64,000 nt of DNA. It comes from an uncultured Chloroflexota bacterium. Lineage in GTDB: Bacteria > Chloroflexota > Limnocylindria > Limnocylindrales > CSP1-4. The notes below the pieces were generated by a model that did not search any database, was not told where the DNA came from, and saw only the letters and a program-made list of their open reading frames with translations. This document shows, piece after piece, positions 54,178-63,064 of this stretch (the stretch's first letter is position 1; every line of letters begins with the position of its first letter). The stretch spans positions 124,001 to 188,000 of the forward strand of contig CAIJPD010000052.1 in NCBI GenBank assembly GCA_903822495.1, written 5' to 3'. A program made the position numbers and the translations under genes.

Positions 54178-54540
54178 ATGGCCGCCATCAGCGACTACAT
54201 CGCCGCCGTGCCGGACGACGCAATCCGGACGCTGCTGATCCGCCTCCGCGCGGTCATCGCCGGTGCTGCGCCCCACGCCGTCGAGGACTGGGCGTATGGC
54301 ATGCCCGCCTTCCGCTACAGGGGCACGCCCATCGACGGCTTCGCGGCCGCGACGGCGTGGGTCGGCTCTTACCCCATGAGCGGCTCCCTCGTCGAGCGCC
54401 ACGCATCGGAGCTGGCCGGGTTCTCGACGGCCAAGGGGACGGTTCGCCTGACACCGGAGACCGGGGTCCCGGTGGCCCTGATCGCGGCGATGGTACGCGA
54501 GCGGGTCGCCGAGGTCGACGCGAAGGCGACTCGGCCCTGA
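54178..54540 (+). CDS. DUF1801/YdhG-like protein
   Basis: 120 residues: ISDYIAAVPDDAIRTLLIRLRAVI, EDWAYGMPAFRYRGTPIDGFAA and GFSTAKGTVRL match the DUF1801 (YdhG-like, frataxin-like fold) family of unknown function. Leaderless-type promoter. The stop overlaps the probable start of the winged-helix gene (CTGA). Confidence 0.85.
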   Translation: MAAISDYIAAVPDDAIRTLLIRLRAVIAGAAPHAVEDWAYGMPAFRYRGTPIDGFAAATAWVGSYPMSGSLVERHASELAGFSTAKGTVRLTPETGVPVALIAAMVRERVAEVDAKATRP

Positions 54541-55571
54541 CCGGACGGGTCCTCACCCAGCGCCACCTGAACCGGACCCTGCTTGATCGCCAGCAGCTCC
54601 TGCGTCGCGCGTCGGCCGCGGTCCCCATCCGTGCCGTCATCGACCGGATCGGCGGCATCCAGGCCCAATACGCTCCGGCCGCCTACGTGGGCCTCTGGAC
54701 GCGCCTGGACGGCTTTGCGCGCCCGGACCTGACCCGCGCCCTCGAGAGCGCCACCATCGTCCAGGGGACCCTCATGCGGGGGACGATCCACCTGGTGTCC
54801 CGCGAGGCGTATTGGCCGTTCGCGGTCGGGATCCGCGCGGCTCGACGCGCATGGGCCGCGCGCGTGTCCACCATCCCGTCCGAGGCCGAGCTTCGCGACC
54901 GCGGCGACGCCCTGCGGGCCGCTCTGGCTTCCGGTCCTCGGACGGTTGCGGAGCTTGGCGAGCTGGGCAAGGGATTCGTGGGTGACCTGGGCTACTGGGT
55001 CGACCTGGTGCGCGTGCCCCCGTCGGGCACCTGGGAGCATCGACGGGCCGATCGGCTGGCCCTGGCCGAGACCTGGATTGGGCCCGACGACGCGACGGAG
55101 GCAGAAGGGGTGGCGCTTCTCGTGACCACGTACCTGCGCGCGTTCGGCCCGGCGCCGTTCGCGGACATCGCCGCGTGGGCGGGCATCCCGGTGGCCGCGG
55201 CGCGTGAGGGTGCGACGGGCCTGGACCTGATCCAGTAGCGAGACGAGCGGGGCCGTGAACTGGTGGACCTGGCCGGGCTGGACCTGCCAGACCCGGACGT
55301 GCCCGTACCCGTCCGCTTCCTTGGCCACTGGGACGCGGTCCTGCTCACGCACGCCCGCAGGACCGGCGTCCTGCCGGAGGACATCCGGTCACGCATCTTC
55401 GCGTCCAGCAACCCGTTCTCGGTCGGCACGGTCCTGATCGACGGGCGCGTGGTTGCGTCGTGGTCGCTGCGCGCCCACCGGATCGAGGTGGTGCCGTACG
55501 GGCCAATCCCGACGGCCGTCGCCCACGAGCTGGAGGCTGAGCGCGAGGCGCTGGAGGCGTTCCACGCCTGA
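54537..55571 (+). pseudogene. Winged-helix DNA-binding (HTH_42/AlkZ-like) gene with in-frame amber stop
   Basis: Reading frame LTQRHLNRTLLDRQQLLRR, DRIGGIQAQYAPAAYVGLW, IVQGTLMRGTIHLVSREAYW matches the HTH_42 family, which includes DNA-crosslink glycosylases such as AlkZ. The frame meets TAG at 55236-55238 after GLDLIQ and then continues in the same frame with RDERGRELVDLAGLDLPDP and VPVRFLGHWDAVLLTHARRTGVLP, exactly the family's C-terminal part. Thus one nonsense codon splits an otherwise intact gene of about 345 codons. The start is unclear: no ATG/GTG; CTG 54537 overlaps the DUF1801 stop. Confidence 0.75.
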
Positions 55572-55615
55572 CGGTGCGTCGGGTCCGGTTGGCGCCGGCG
55601 GGGCGAAGGCCCGCC

Positions 55616-56515
55616 CTACGACGGCTCGATCGGCACCGGACGCTGCCCAGCATCAGCCGGCCCATCGCGCCGCGTGGCCAGGATGGAGCCCGCGGTCACG
55701 AGGATAAAGCCGACGACCATCGCGACGGTGAACGTCTCGTCCAGGACCAGGACCCCCAGGACGGCCGCGACCGCCGGGTTGACGTACGTGATGATGGTGG
55801 CCCTGACGGGACCAATCTCCTTGATGAGCTCGGCAAAGAACAGGAACGCCAGGGCCGTGCAGAAGATCCCAAGCATCACCACGCTGCCGACGACTGCGCC
55901 GCTCGGCAGGGCCTGGGGCCAGCCCTGGGCGCCGGAGATGAGCCCGTACAGCACCACGTTAAACGACAGGGAGAGCGCCATGATCGCCACCGAGGAGACG
56001 CCGGCCAGCTGGCGCGACAGGATCGCCGGTCCAATGGCGTATCCGATGACGGTGAGCGCCACCAGGACCAGCGGGATGACGCCCGTCGTCTCGAAGTCAC
56101 CGCCCGCGATCGCGGCGACGCCGGCCAGGCCCACCAGCAGTCCAACCAGCCCGCGTCCGCCGATGCGGTGCACGCTGCCAGTCGCGACGGCGATCAGGGA
56201 ACCGACCAGCGGCACGCCGGCGATCAGGAGGCCGGCCAGCGAGCTGGAAACCTGCTGCTCCGCCGTCGAGAGGCAGACCCACGGAATCGTGATCTCCACC
56301 ACGGCGAAGGTCAGCACCCAGCGCCAGTGACGGAGGACCGACCTGACGTCGGTGGTCAGGAGCGCCGCGGGGACCAGGATCGCAGCGCCAATCGCGGTCC
56401 TGACGAAGATCAGGAAGGCCGGCGAGATCTCGCCGACGGCGATCCGGATGAACAGGTACGGGATGCCCCACAGGAGGGACATCACGCCGAACAGGACGAC
56501 GCCGCGGCGGGTCAC
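55616..56515 (-). CDS. EamA/DMT-family transporter
   Basis: 299 residues, about ten membrane helices in two EamA repeats (GVVLFGVMSLLWGIPYLFIRIAVG; SSVAIMALSLSFNVVLYGLI onward; FTVAMVVGFILVTAGSILATRR). Family members export amino acids and other small metabolites. GTG start overlaps the stop of the upstream decarboxylase (GTGA), so export of the decarboxylation product is a reasonable guess. Confidence 0.85.
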   Translation of the reverse strand: MTRRGVVLFGVMSLLWGIPYLFIRIAVGEISPAFLIFVRTAIGAAILVPAALLTTDVRSVLRHWRWVLTFAVVEITIPWVCLSTAEQQVSSSLAGLLIAGVPLVGSLIAVATGSVHRIGGRGLVGLLVGLAGVAAIAGGDFETTGVIPLVLVALTVIGYAIGPAILSRQLAGVSSVAIMALSLSFNVVLYGLISGAQGWPQALPSGAVVGSVVMLGIFCTALAFLFFAELIKEIGPVRATIITYVNPAVAAVLGVLVLDETFTVAMVVGFILVTAGSILATRRDGPADAGQRPVPIEPS

Positions 56516-58029
56516 CCAGCCCCGCCGGCGGCTCCGCCCGTGAGCTCGTCCCCGAACCCGATGACCGCGTCCACGAGTGCGTCGACGTCGGCGAGCGTGG
56601 TCCGCGGGTTGATGTAGCACGGCCGGATCGCGAACCGGCCGGCCACCACCGTGCTCGAGGGCACCTGGCCCGTCTCCCGCCGGAGCCGCTCCAGGATCCG
56701 AGCGTTGAGCGCGTCTGGTTCGACACCGGCCGGCGCCCGGTAGCGGAAGCACGCGACCGAGAGCTGCGGGTCCAGGAGGAGCTCCAGTCGGGGATCCGCC
56801 ATGGCCCGATCGGCGAGATGGCGCGCGTACGCCACGTGGCGATCCACCCGCGCGATCACGCCAGCGCGCCCGATCTCGCGCAGGACCGCCCACACCATGA
56901 CCCCGCGCGGTGGCGCCGACAGCTCCAGGCCCTGGTCCGCCCAGCGACCGTTCATCCGGTCGAACTGGGAGACCGCCGGTGCATCCTCGGGGGTGAAGGC
57001 ACCCTCCAGGTAGGCGGCATCGCCCTCCGCGAAGGCACGAGTGAGGACGCCCTCGTCGCGCACGAAGGTGGCCGCCACGCCCACGCCGGTCGCCAGCCAC
57101 TTGTGCGGATCGACGATCCACGAGTCCGCCAGATCAAGGCCCGCGTACAGCCGAGCCAGGCGGGGAGACGCGTTGCCGATCAACCCGTAGGCGCCGTCGA
57201 CATGGACCCAGCTGGAGAACCGCTGCGCGATGGCCGCGACGCCGGCGACGTCATCGACCGAGCCGGTGTCGGTGGTCCCGGCGATGGCGACCGTCGCGAC
57301 GGGCACGATGCCGTCCCGCGCATCGGCTGTCATGGCGGCCTCCAGCTCGTCCAGGCGGATCCGGCCATCGCCGTCCACGGGGATCGGGCGAACCGCCTGG
57401 CGACCCAGCCCCAGGACCGCTGCCGCGCGGTGGACGGTGCGGTGCGCCAGCTCGGAGGCATAGATGCGGCCACGAACCCCGGCCGGCGTGCCGTCCTCGG
57501 CCACGTTGAAGCCCAGGCGCTCGAACGCCGACTGACGGGCGCTGCCGAGGCCGATCAGGTTGGCCGTGGACCCGCCGCTGGAATAGACGCCGGTGACGCC
57601 CTCCGGGAGCCCGCACAGCTGTGCCAGCCAGCGGAGGCTGTCGTGCTCGAGGCGATTGAAGGCGTGGATGGTGTAGCGCTGACCGCCGGCAAAGGCCATG
57701 GCGGTCTCGGCGATGGCGCCACTGGTCGACGCGCCGGTCGTGATGAAGCCCACGAACCCGGGAGCGCCGATCCGGGATCCCTCGGCGACCAGACCCGCCA
57801 GCTCATCCACCATCGCATCGAGGCCAATCCCGGCCTCCGGCAGGTGCCCAGCAGTCGCCGCATCGGACGGCCGCTGGTACGCGGCATACGGGACGGTCGC
57901 GTGCGCCGCCTGGAAGGCGTCGATGGCCGGGCCCAGGCGCGCGAGGGCATGGGACGCGCGGCCCGTCTCGGCCGCCTCGGGCAGGGCGAGGTCTCCCGTG
58001 GAGGCGGCGGACGGCAGTCGGTCTGGCAT
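56512..58029 (-). CDS. PLP-dependent group II decarboxylase (aromatic-amino-acid/glutamate type)
   Basis: 505 residues. YSSGGSTANLIGL, AIAGTTDTGSVDDV, WVHVDGAYGL and the PLP lysine in IVDPHKWLATG identify the pyridoxal decarboxylase family; substrate not deducible. I start at ATG 58029 because a GATACT -10 box lies exactly 6 nt upstream, as in other leaderless genes here; ATGs at 58050 and 58056 lie upstream. The 297-bp gap at 58030-58326 holds this promoter and no gene that I can support. Confidence 0.85.
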   Translation of the reverse strand: MPDRLPSAASTGDLALPEAAETGRASHALARLGPAIDAFQAAHATVPYAAYQRPSDAATAGHLPEAGIGLDAMVDELAGLVAEGSRIGAPGFVGFITTGASTSGAIAETAMAFAGGQRYTIHAFNRLEHDSLRWLAQLCGLPEGVTGVYSSGGSTANLIGLGSARQSAFERLGFNVAEDGTPAGVRGRIYASELAHRTVHRAAAVLGLGRQAVRPIPVDGDGRIRLDELEAAMTADARDGIVPVATVAIAGTTDTGSVDDVAGVAAIAQRFSSWVHVDGAYGLIGNASPRLARLYAGLDLADSWIVDPHKWLATGVGVAATFVRDEGVLTRAFAEGDAAYLEGAFTPEDAPAVSQFDRMNGRWADQGLELSAPPRGVMVWAVLREIGRAGVIARVDRHVAYARHLADRAMADPRLELLLDPQLSVACFRYRAPAGVEPDALNARILERLRRETGQVPSSTVVAGRFAIRPCYINPRTTLADVDALVDAVIGFGDELTGGAAGGAG

Positions 58030-58035
58030 CCGTGC

Positions 58036-58041
58036 AGTATC
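58036..58041 (-). promoter_or_regulatory. -10 box of leaderless decarboxylase transcript
   Basis: GATACT on the minus strand, 6 nt before ATG 58029. Same spacing as for murT, DUF1801 and the methyltransferase. Confidence 0.45.
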
Positions 58042-58326
58042 GCCCACCATGCCCATTCGGCTGGAGCGTTCAGGGTGCCCCGTCCGAGGTGGTCGAAGCG
58101 CGGGCACGGGGTTCTCCCGGGCCGCGTCGATTCCGATGCGGCCGTCGCCCGGTGCGACGGGCTCCATGCCCTGGTCGCTTCCCCGGCCATCGCCCTCAGC
58201 CGGGCCGTGGCCGTCGGGATGTCGGAAGGTCCGGGTGCGGGCGCCGCCTTGACGGACCGACTGGCGGACGAGCCTGCGCTGACCGCGTGCGGCCGCGGAG
58301 CAGGCTCGCGGGACCGGATGGTGGTC

Positions 58327-59067
58327 CTAGCGAGGGACGTAGACGTCGCGGATGAGGGTCATGCCCGTGAGTTGGTAGCCAAGGTCGGAGGCGAGGAGAA
58401 CGACCAGCGGCGCGAAGTCCTCGGGCCTGCCGATGATCCCCGCCGCGATCCGGCGATCCGCCTCCTCGGCAGACAGGCCGCGTCGCCACATCGCGGTGTC
58501 CGTGGCGCCGGGCCCCAGGGCATTGACGCTGATCCGATGCTCCTTGAGCTCACGGGCAAGGGACCGGGAGAGGGCGAGGACGCCGCCCTTGGACGCCGCG
58601 TAGTGCGCGCCATTGGGCTGGCCATCGATGCCGCGGTTGGATCCCATGTTGATGATCCGGCCGCCGCCGCGGGCGATGAGGTGCGGGATGGCCGCCTTGC
58701 AGGCGAGGAACATGCCCTTGAGGTTGGCGTCGATCACCGCGTCCCACTCGTCCTCGGGCAGATCCTTGACCAGGACCTTCCCCGAGCGGCCACCGACGTT
58801 CAGGAGGATGTCGAGCCCGCCGAATTCCACCACCACGGCCTCGACGAGGGCGGCGACCTCCGAGGACTGGCGAAGGTCCACCCGATAGGCACGGCTTCGA
58901 CCACCAGAAGCGGCGATCTCCCCGGCCACCGACTGCGCGGCCTCCAGGCTCAGGTCTGCGACCGCCACGGTCGCCCCCGACGCGGCCAGCGCCGAGGAGT
59001 ACGCCCGGCCAAACCCGCCGCCACCGCCGGTGACCAGCGCGACCTTGCCATCGAGCCGAACGTCCAT
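58327..59067 (-). CDS. SDR-family oxidoreductase
   Basis: 246-residue short-chain dehydrogenase: cofactor loop VTGGGGGFGRAYSSAL, VADLSLEAA (Asp after beta-2, favouring NAD), LNVGG in place of NNAG, catalytic Tyr and Lys in HYAASKGGVLALSRSL and the Ser in NMGSNRG. The C-terminus ends TGMTLIRDVYVPR rather than the usual GG-rich tail. Substrate unknown. Divergent from murT. Confidence 0.9.
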   Translation of the reverse strand: MDVRLDGKVALVTGGGGGFGRAYSSALAASGATVAVADLSLEAAQSVAGEIAASGGRSRAYRVDLRQSSEVAALVEAVVVEFGGLDILLNVGGRSGKVLVKDLPEDEWDAVIDANLKGMFLACKAAIPHLIARGGGRIINMGSNRGIDGQPNGAHYAASKGGVLALSRSLARELKEHRISVNALGPGATDTAMWRRGLSAEEADRRIAAGIIGRPEDFAPLVVLLASDLGYQLTGMTLIRDVYVPR

Positions 59068-59101
59068 GTGCACCCACCCCCAGCGGCCACCAATCCCGCC
59101 G

Positions 59102-59107
59102 ATCATA
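59102..59107 (-). promoter_or_regulatory. -10 box for the minus-strand SDR
   Basis: TATGAT on the minus strand in GCCTATGATCGG, 34 nt before the SDR ATG. Lies about 55 nt from the divergent murT promoter. Confidence 0.4.
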
Positions 59108-59156
59108 GGCGAGCGCCCCCGGAACCTCCGCCTGCCCGCGAGCCCGTCGCCGCCGC

Positions 59157-59165
59157 TGCTACAGT
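59157..59165 (+). promoter_or_regulatory. Extended -10 of leaderless murT transcript
   Basis: TGCTACAGT with -10 TACAGT at 59160-59165, then 6 nt, then ATG 59172. No Shine-Dalgarno can fit, so the mRNA should start at the A of the ATG. Confidence 0.55.
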
Positions 59166-59171
59166 TGGTCG

Positions 59172-60578
59172 ATGGTCAGGATCGGAGCCCGTGATCGCGC
59201 CGCCGTCATCGCGGCCCGAGCCGCGGGGCGCCTGACGCGCGCGACCGGGCGCGCGGGGACCTCGCTCCCCGGGCTGGTCGCCGGGCGTCTGAGCCCCGGC
59301 ATCGTGGGCCGGTTGGCCAGCACGCTTGGCCCCGTCACGCTGGTCTCCGGGACCAACGGGAAGACCACGACGGCGCTCACCATCTCTGGCATCCTCGAGG
59401 CCACGGGCCACGCCGTCGTCTCGAATCCATCCGGTGCCAATCTTGGCCAGGCGATCGCCACGACGATCGTGGCCCGGGCCGGCCTGCGGCCGGGGAGTGG
59501 GGTCACGCGAGATCACGCGGTGCTCGAGGTCGACGAAGCCGCCCTGCCGGCGCTCATGGACCAGGTGCCGGTTGCCGTCCTGCTCCTGACGAACCTCTTT
59601 CGTGACCAGCTGGACCGGTTCGGCGAGACAGACCGGATCGTGCGGCTGTGGCGCGCGATGCTGGATCGTCACCCGGACGTGCCCGTCGTCTTCTGCGCGG
59701 ACGATCCGCGGGTCGCCGCCCTGGTCCGGGGTCGGCCCAACGCCCACGGCTACGGCTTCGCGGACCGACCGTCATCGGGCACCAGCGGGACCGCGGTCAC
59801 CACCGACGTCACGACCTGCCCGGTGTGTGCCGCTCGCCTGCTGACGTCCTGGGTGAGCATCGGGCACCTCGGGGCATACCGATGCTCCGTCTGCGACTTC
59901 GCCCGACCGACGCCGGAGGTGAGCGTGGGGGTGGCACAGGACCGCGGCCTGGCCGGCCAGACCCTGGTCTTCGGGTTACCCGGCGGGCGGACGCTGGAAG
60001 CGCCCGTCAGCCTGATCGGGACGGCCAACGCGTACAACGCGGCCGGGGCGCTGGCCGTGGCGCTGACGCTGGGCGTGGACGCGCAGGCCGCGGCGCGCGC
60101 CCTGTCGGACGCCGTGCCCGCCTTCGCGCGCTGGGAGAGCCTGGAGATGGCGGGCCGACGCGTCGTCCTGAGTCTCGTCAAGAACCCGGCGAGCCTGGAC
60201 GAGGTCACTCGGTCGGGCTCGGTGGCACACGTGGATGGCGTCCTCTTCTGCATGAACGATCAGCACGCCGACGGCCGCGATGTCTCCTGGTATTGGGACG
60301 TGGACCCGACAGCACTCGTCCCGGGCCGTCGGATCGCGATCTCCGGCACGCGTGGCCCGGATCTGCTGCTCCGGCTTCGCTACCAGCTGGTCCGGCGGCC
60401 GGAGGACGGGATCGAGGGACTCATCGGCCTGTTCGAACGCCCCATCGACGGCCTCGACGCCCTCGTCCGCGCAGTCCCCGAGGGAGGCTCCGTGCTGGTG
60501 GTCTCGACGTACACGGCGCTCCTCGGCGTGCGCGCCGCGTTGGTCAAGCGGGGCCTGGTCCCGGCGATGCCGACGTGA
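59172..60578 (+). CDS. murT: Lipid II isoglutaminyl synthase subunit MurT
   Basis: Mur-ligase-like subunit that activates the alpha-carboxyl of D-Glu in lipid II; GatD supplies ammonia. 468 residues: ATP loop SGTNGKTTTALT (59-70), NLFRDQLDRFGE, a zinc-ribbon insert with C216/C219 and C238/C241, and the C-terminal DUF1727 region with KNPASLDEV and DGRDVSWYWDVDP. All family hallmarks are present. GTGA overlap with gatD. Confidence 0.94.
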   Translation: MVRIGARDRAAVIAARAAGRLTRATGRAGTSLPGLVAGRLSPGIVGRLASTLGPVTLVSGTNGKTTTALTISGILEATGHAVVSNPSGANLGQAIATTIVARAGLRPGSGVTRDHAVLEVDEAALPALMDQVPVAVLLLTNLFRDQLDRFGETDRIVRLWRAMLDRHPDVPVVFCADDPRVAALVRGRPNAHGYGFADRPSSGTSGTAVTTDVTTCPVCAARLLTSWVSIGHLGAYRCSVCDFARPTPEVSVGVAQDRGLAGQTLVFGLPGGRTLEAPVSLIGTANAYNAAGALAVALTLGVDAQAAARALSDAVPAFARWESLEMAGRRVVLSLVKNPASLDEVTRSGSVAHVDGVLFCMNDQHADGRDVSWYWDVDPTALVPGRRIAISGTRGPDLLLRLRYQLVRRPEDGIEGLIGLFERPIDGLDALVRAVPEGGSVLVVSTYTALLGVRAALVKRGLVPAMPT

Positions 60579-61492
60579 GCGGGGCGGCGGCGACCGGTGT
60601 CGCGCGGCGGCTCGTGATCGGCCACCTCTTCGCCGACCTCCTCAACCTGTACGGCGATCGCGGGAACATCGCCACGCTCACCCGTCGGGCGCAATGGCGG
60701 GGGATCACCGTCGAGATCCGCCCGATCGGACGGGACGACGGCGACGCCCTCACGGACGTTGACATCGCCTTCATCGGGGGCGGCCAGGACGCCGAGCAGG
60801 TCGCCGTCGCGCAGGGCCTCCAGGCGCTTGGCCCGGCCCTGGTCGAGGCGGTGCGGGGCGGGACGGCACTCCTCGCCGTGTGCGGTGGCTACCAGAACCT
60901 TGGCCACGCCTACCGGAGCGAGCTGGTCGGCGACCTGCCGGGCCCGGGCCTCCTGGACGCGGAGACCGAGGCCCCGCGAGGGGCACCGCGGCGGGTTGGC
61001 GGGATCGTGATCCAGCTGGAGGAGGGTTCCCCGATCGCCGCCGGCGGACGCGCGTCGGCAGAGCGGGCCGGCCACGCGGGCGCCGAGACGCGCCTGGTCG
61101 GCTTCGAGAACCACAGCGGGCTCACCCGGCTCGGTCCAGGTGCGCGACCATTGGGCCGGACGCTCGTGGGGTGGGGCAACAACGGAGGCGACGGCGGCGA
61201 GGGACTCCTCGCGTACCCCGACGAGGGTGGCTTCGCGGGGGTCCGGATCGGGACCTACCTGCACGGTCCGCTGCTGCCCCGGAACCCCCACCTGGGCGAT
61301 TACCTCCTTGCCTGCGCCCTTGGCCGAACCCGCCAGGATCCCGCCCTGGAGCCCATCCCCGACGACGCCGAGTGGGCCGCGCACGCGGCGTTCGAGGCGC
61401 GCTGGCGCGCCGATTGGGAGCGCGGGCGGCGGATGTCGAGAACGCGCGCGGGCCGATTGGTGGAGCGCCTCGAGAACCTGGTCGGCTTCTAG
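60575..61492 (+). CDS. gatD: Lipid II isoglutaminyl synthase glutaminase subunit GatD
   Basis: Class I glutamine amidotransferase (CobB/CobQ-like) giving NH3 to MurT. 305 residues: IGHLFADLLNLYGDRGNIATL, nucleophile Cys103 in LLAVCGGYQNLGH, GFENHSGLTRLG and the catalytic His in GTYLHGPLLPRNP. GTG start inside the murT stop. A C-terminal Arg-rich extension (about 60 residues) follows the core. Together with murT it implies amidated peptidoglycan stem peptides. Confidence 0.94.
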   Translation: MSGAAATGVARRLVIGHLFADLLNLYGDRGNIATLTRRAQWRGITVEIRPIGRDDGDALTDVDIAFIGGGQDAEQVAVAQGLQALGPALVEAVRGGTALLAVCGGYQNLGHAYRSELVGDLPGPGLLDAETEAPRGAPRRVGGIVIQLEEGSPIAAGGRASAERAGHAGAETRLVGFENHSGLTRLGPGARPLGRTLVGWGNNGGDGGEGLLAYPDEGGFAGVRIGTYLHGPLLPRNPHLGDYLLACALGRTRQDPALEPIPDDAEWAAHAAFEARWRADWERGRRMSRTRAGRLVERLENLVGF

Positions 61493-61611
61493 GGCCGGAG
61501 GGCCCCCGCAACTCGGTCGTCTGGCGCTGGCCCGATGGCGACCGTTTCTGGACGATGGAGCAGGATGCCCGCCTCGGCGCTCAGTGCGGGGTGGCGGCAC
61601 AAGGAGTTGCC

Positions 61612-62379
61612 ATGGACACCACTCGCCATGCTGGCCGCGTCGTGATCGTCACGGGCGCCGGCTACGGGATCGGCCGCGGGACGGCCCTCCGCTTCGCCCG
61701 CGAGGGGGCCACCGTCATCGGGATCGACGTCAGCGACGAAGGCCTCGCGCTCGCCAGGGCCGAATTCGATTCCGCCGGCGTCAAGGTGGACCTCCGCAAG
61801 GCGGACATCACCAGCCAGGCCGACGTGGACCGCCTGTTCGTCGATGTCATCGGCACCCACGGCAGGGTCGACGTGCTGGCCAACGTCGCCGGGATCATGG
61901 ACCATTTCGTCGTGGCCGCCGACGTGGACGACGCCACGTGGAACCGCGTCATGGATGTCAACGTGACCGGCCCGATGCGGATGATCCGGGCCGCGCTGCC
62001 GGGCATGCTGGAGCGCAAGGCCGGGGCGATCGTCAACGTCGCCTCCGTGGGCGGCTTCAAGGGCGGCACCGCCGGCGTGGCGTACACCACTTCCAAGCAC
62101 GCGGTCGTCGGGCTGACCCGGAACACGGCATGGGTGTACGCCAAGCAGGGCATCCGCTGCAACGCGGTCTGCCCGGGCGGCGTCCAGACCAATATCGGGA
62201 CCTCCTCGGCGCCAAGGGATCCATCCATCATGGCCGTGTTCGCGCCGATCCACGGCGCCGTCAACGGCATGGCGCAGCCCGATGACATCGCATCGCTGAT
62301 CAGCTGGCTGGCCAGCGACGAGGCGAGGAACGTCAACGGCGCGATCGTGGCCGACGACGGCGGCTGGTCGGCGGGCTGA
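61612..62379 (+). CDS. SDR-family oxidoreductase (FabG-like)
   Basis: 255 residues with VTGAGYGIGRGTALRFA, IGIDVSDEG, NVAGIMDHF, catalytic Ser in NVASVGGF, YTTSKHAVVGL and the closing GAIVADDGGWSAG. Ser-Tyr-Lys catalytic set is complete. AAGGAG before the ATG. Substrate unknown; 120 nt after gatD, possibly its own unit. Confidence 0.9.
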   Translation: MDTTRHAGRVVIVTGAGYGIGRGTALRFAREGATVIGIDVSDEGLALARAEFDSAGVKVDLRKADITSQADVDRLFVDVIGTHGRVDVLANVAGIMDHFVVAADVDDATWNRVMDVNVTGPMRMIRAALPGMLERKAGAIVNVASVGGFKGGTAGVAYTTSKHAVVGLTRNTAWVYAKQGIRCNAVCPGGVQTNIGTSSAPRDPSIMAVFAPIHGAVNGMAQPDDIASLISWLASDEARNVNGAIVADDGGWSAG

Positions 62380-62461
62380 CCCGGTCCGGCGGCGGGGCCC
62401 GGCGGCGGTTGGCCGGGTCCCGCCGCTGGCTATCATCGGGGCCTACAGAGGTGCACCCGGC

Positions 62462-63013
62462 ATGGCCCTTCGCCACGACTGCTTCATCGTCTACCACCCG
62501 GCGGACCACGACTTGGCGGACGCCTTCGTGGCCAGGTTCAGGGACGTGTTCGTGCCGCGCACCCGCGCCATCAGCGACCAGGACGGCCTGGCCGCTGGAT
62601 CCGAATCCGACCGGCCTGGTCTGCTCCATGAGATTCGCGAGAAGTACATCTGGGATGCCCGCCTGACCATCGTGCTGACGGGGACGTGCACCTGGGCCAG
62701 TCGCTACGTGGACTGGGAGATCGCCGCCGCGCTGGAGGACGACCACCTCCACCCGCCCCCTACCCGAGGCGACCCCGGCGGCCGACGGACAGGCCTGCTC
62801 GGGATCCGGCTGCCCAGCGTCCCGGGCGCAGCGCCCGCGGTCGTTCCGGAGCGATTCGCCGACAACGTCGATGCCGGCTATGCCCAGTTCCGGGGCTATC
62901 CGGCCTCGTCCGAGGAGCTCCGCTACTGGGTGGAGAGCGCCCAGGTCAAGGCACAGTACGGCGACCCTGACAACTCCCGGCCGTTGCGCCTGGAGGATGC
63001 CGCCTGCGGTTGA
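62462..63013 (+). CDS. TIR-like (ThsB/DUF1863-type) domain protein
   Basis: 183 residues. N-terminal HDCFIVYHPADHDLADAFVARF is the TIR-like first strand and helix; IREKYIWDARLTIVLTGTC and TWASRYVDWEIAAAL match the signature of the ThsB-type TIR-like domain, which in Thoeris defence makes a signal nucleotide. The region after residue 110 (LLGIRLPSVP) is family-like too. No ThsA, NADase or effector gene is beside it. TATCAT at 62431-62436 may be its -10. Defence role is inference. Confidence 0.75.
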   Translation: MALRHDCFIVYHPADHDLADAFVARFRDVFVPRTRAISDQDGLAAGSESDRPGLLHEIREKYIWDARLTIVLTGTCTWASRYVDWEIAAALEDDHLHPPPTRGDPGGRRTGLLGIRLPSVPGAAPAVVPERFADNVDAGYAQFRGYPASSEELRYWVESAQVKAQYGDPDNSRPLRLEDAACG

Positions 63014-63042
63014 CCACGTCGGGCCCCGCGGCGACGCGACCG

Positions 63043-63056
63043 GGCCCGCGCGGGCC
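63043..63056. other. Palindrome in convergent gap
   Basis: Perfect 14-nt palindrome GGCCCGCGCGGGCC between the ends of the TIR-like and FMN-reductase genes. Position suggests a bidirectional terminator, but there is no T tract on either strand. Confidence 0.3.
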
Positions 63057-63064
63057 TGCCGGCG

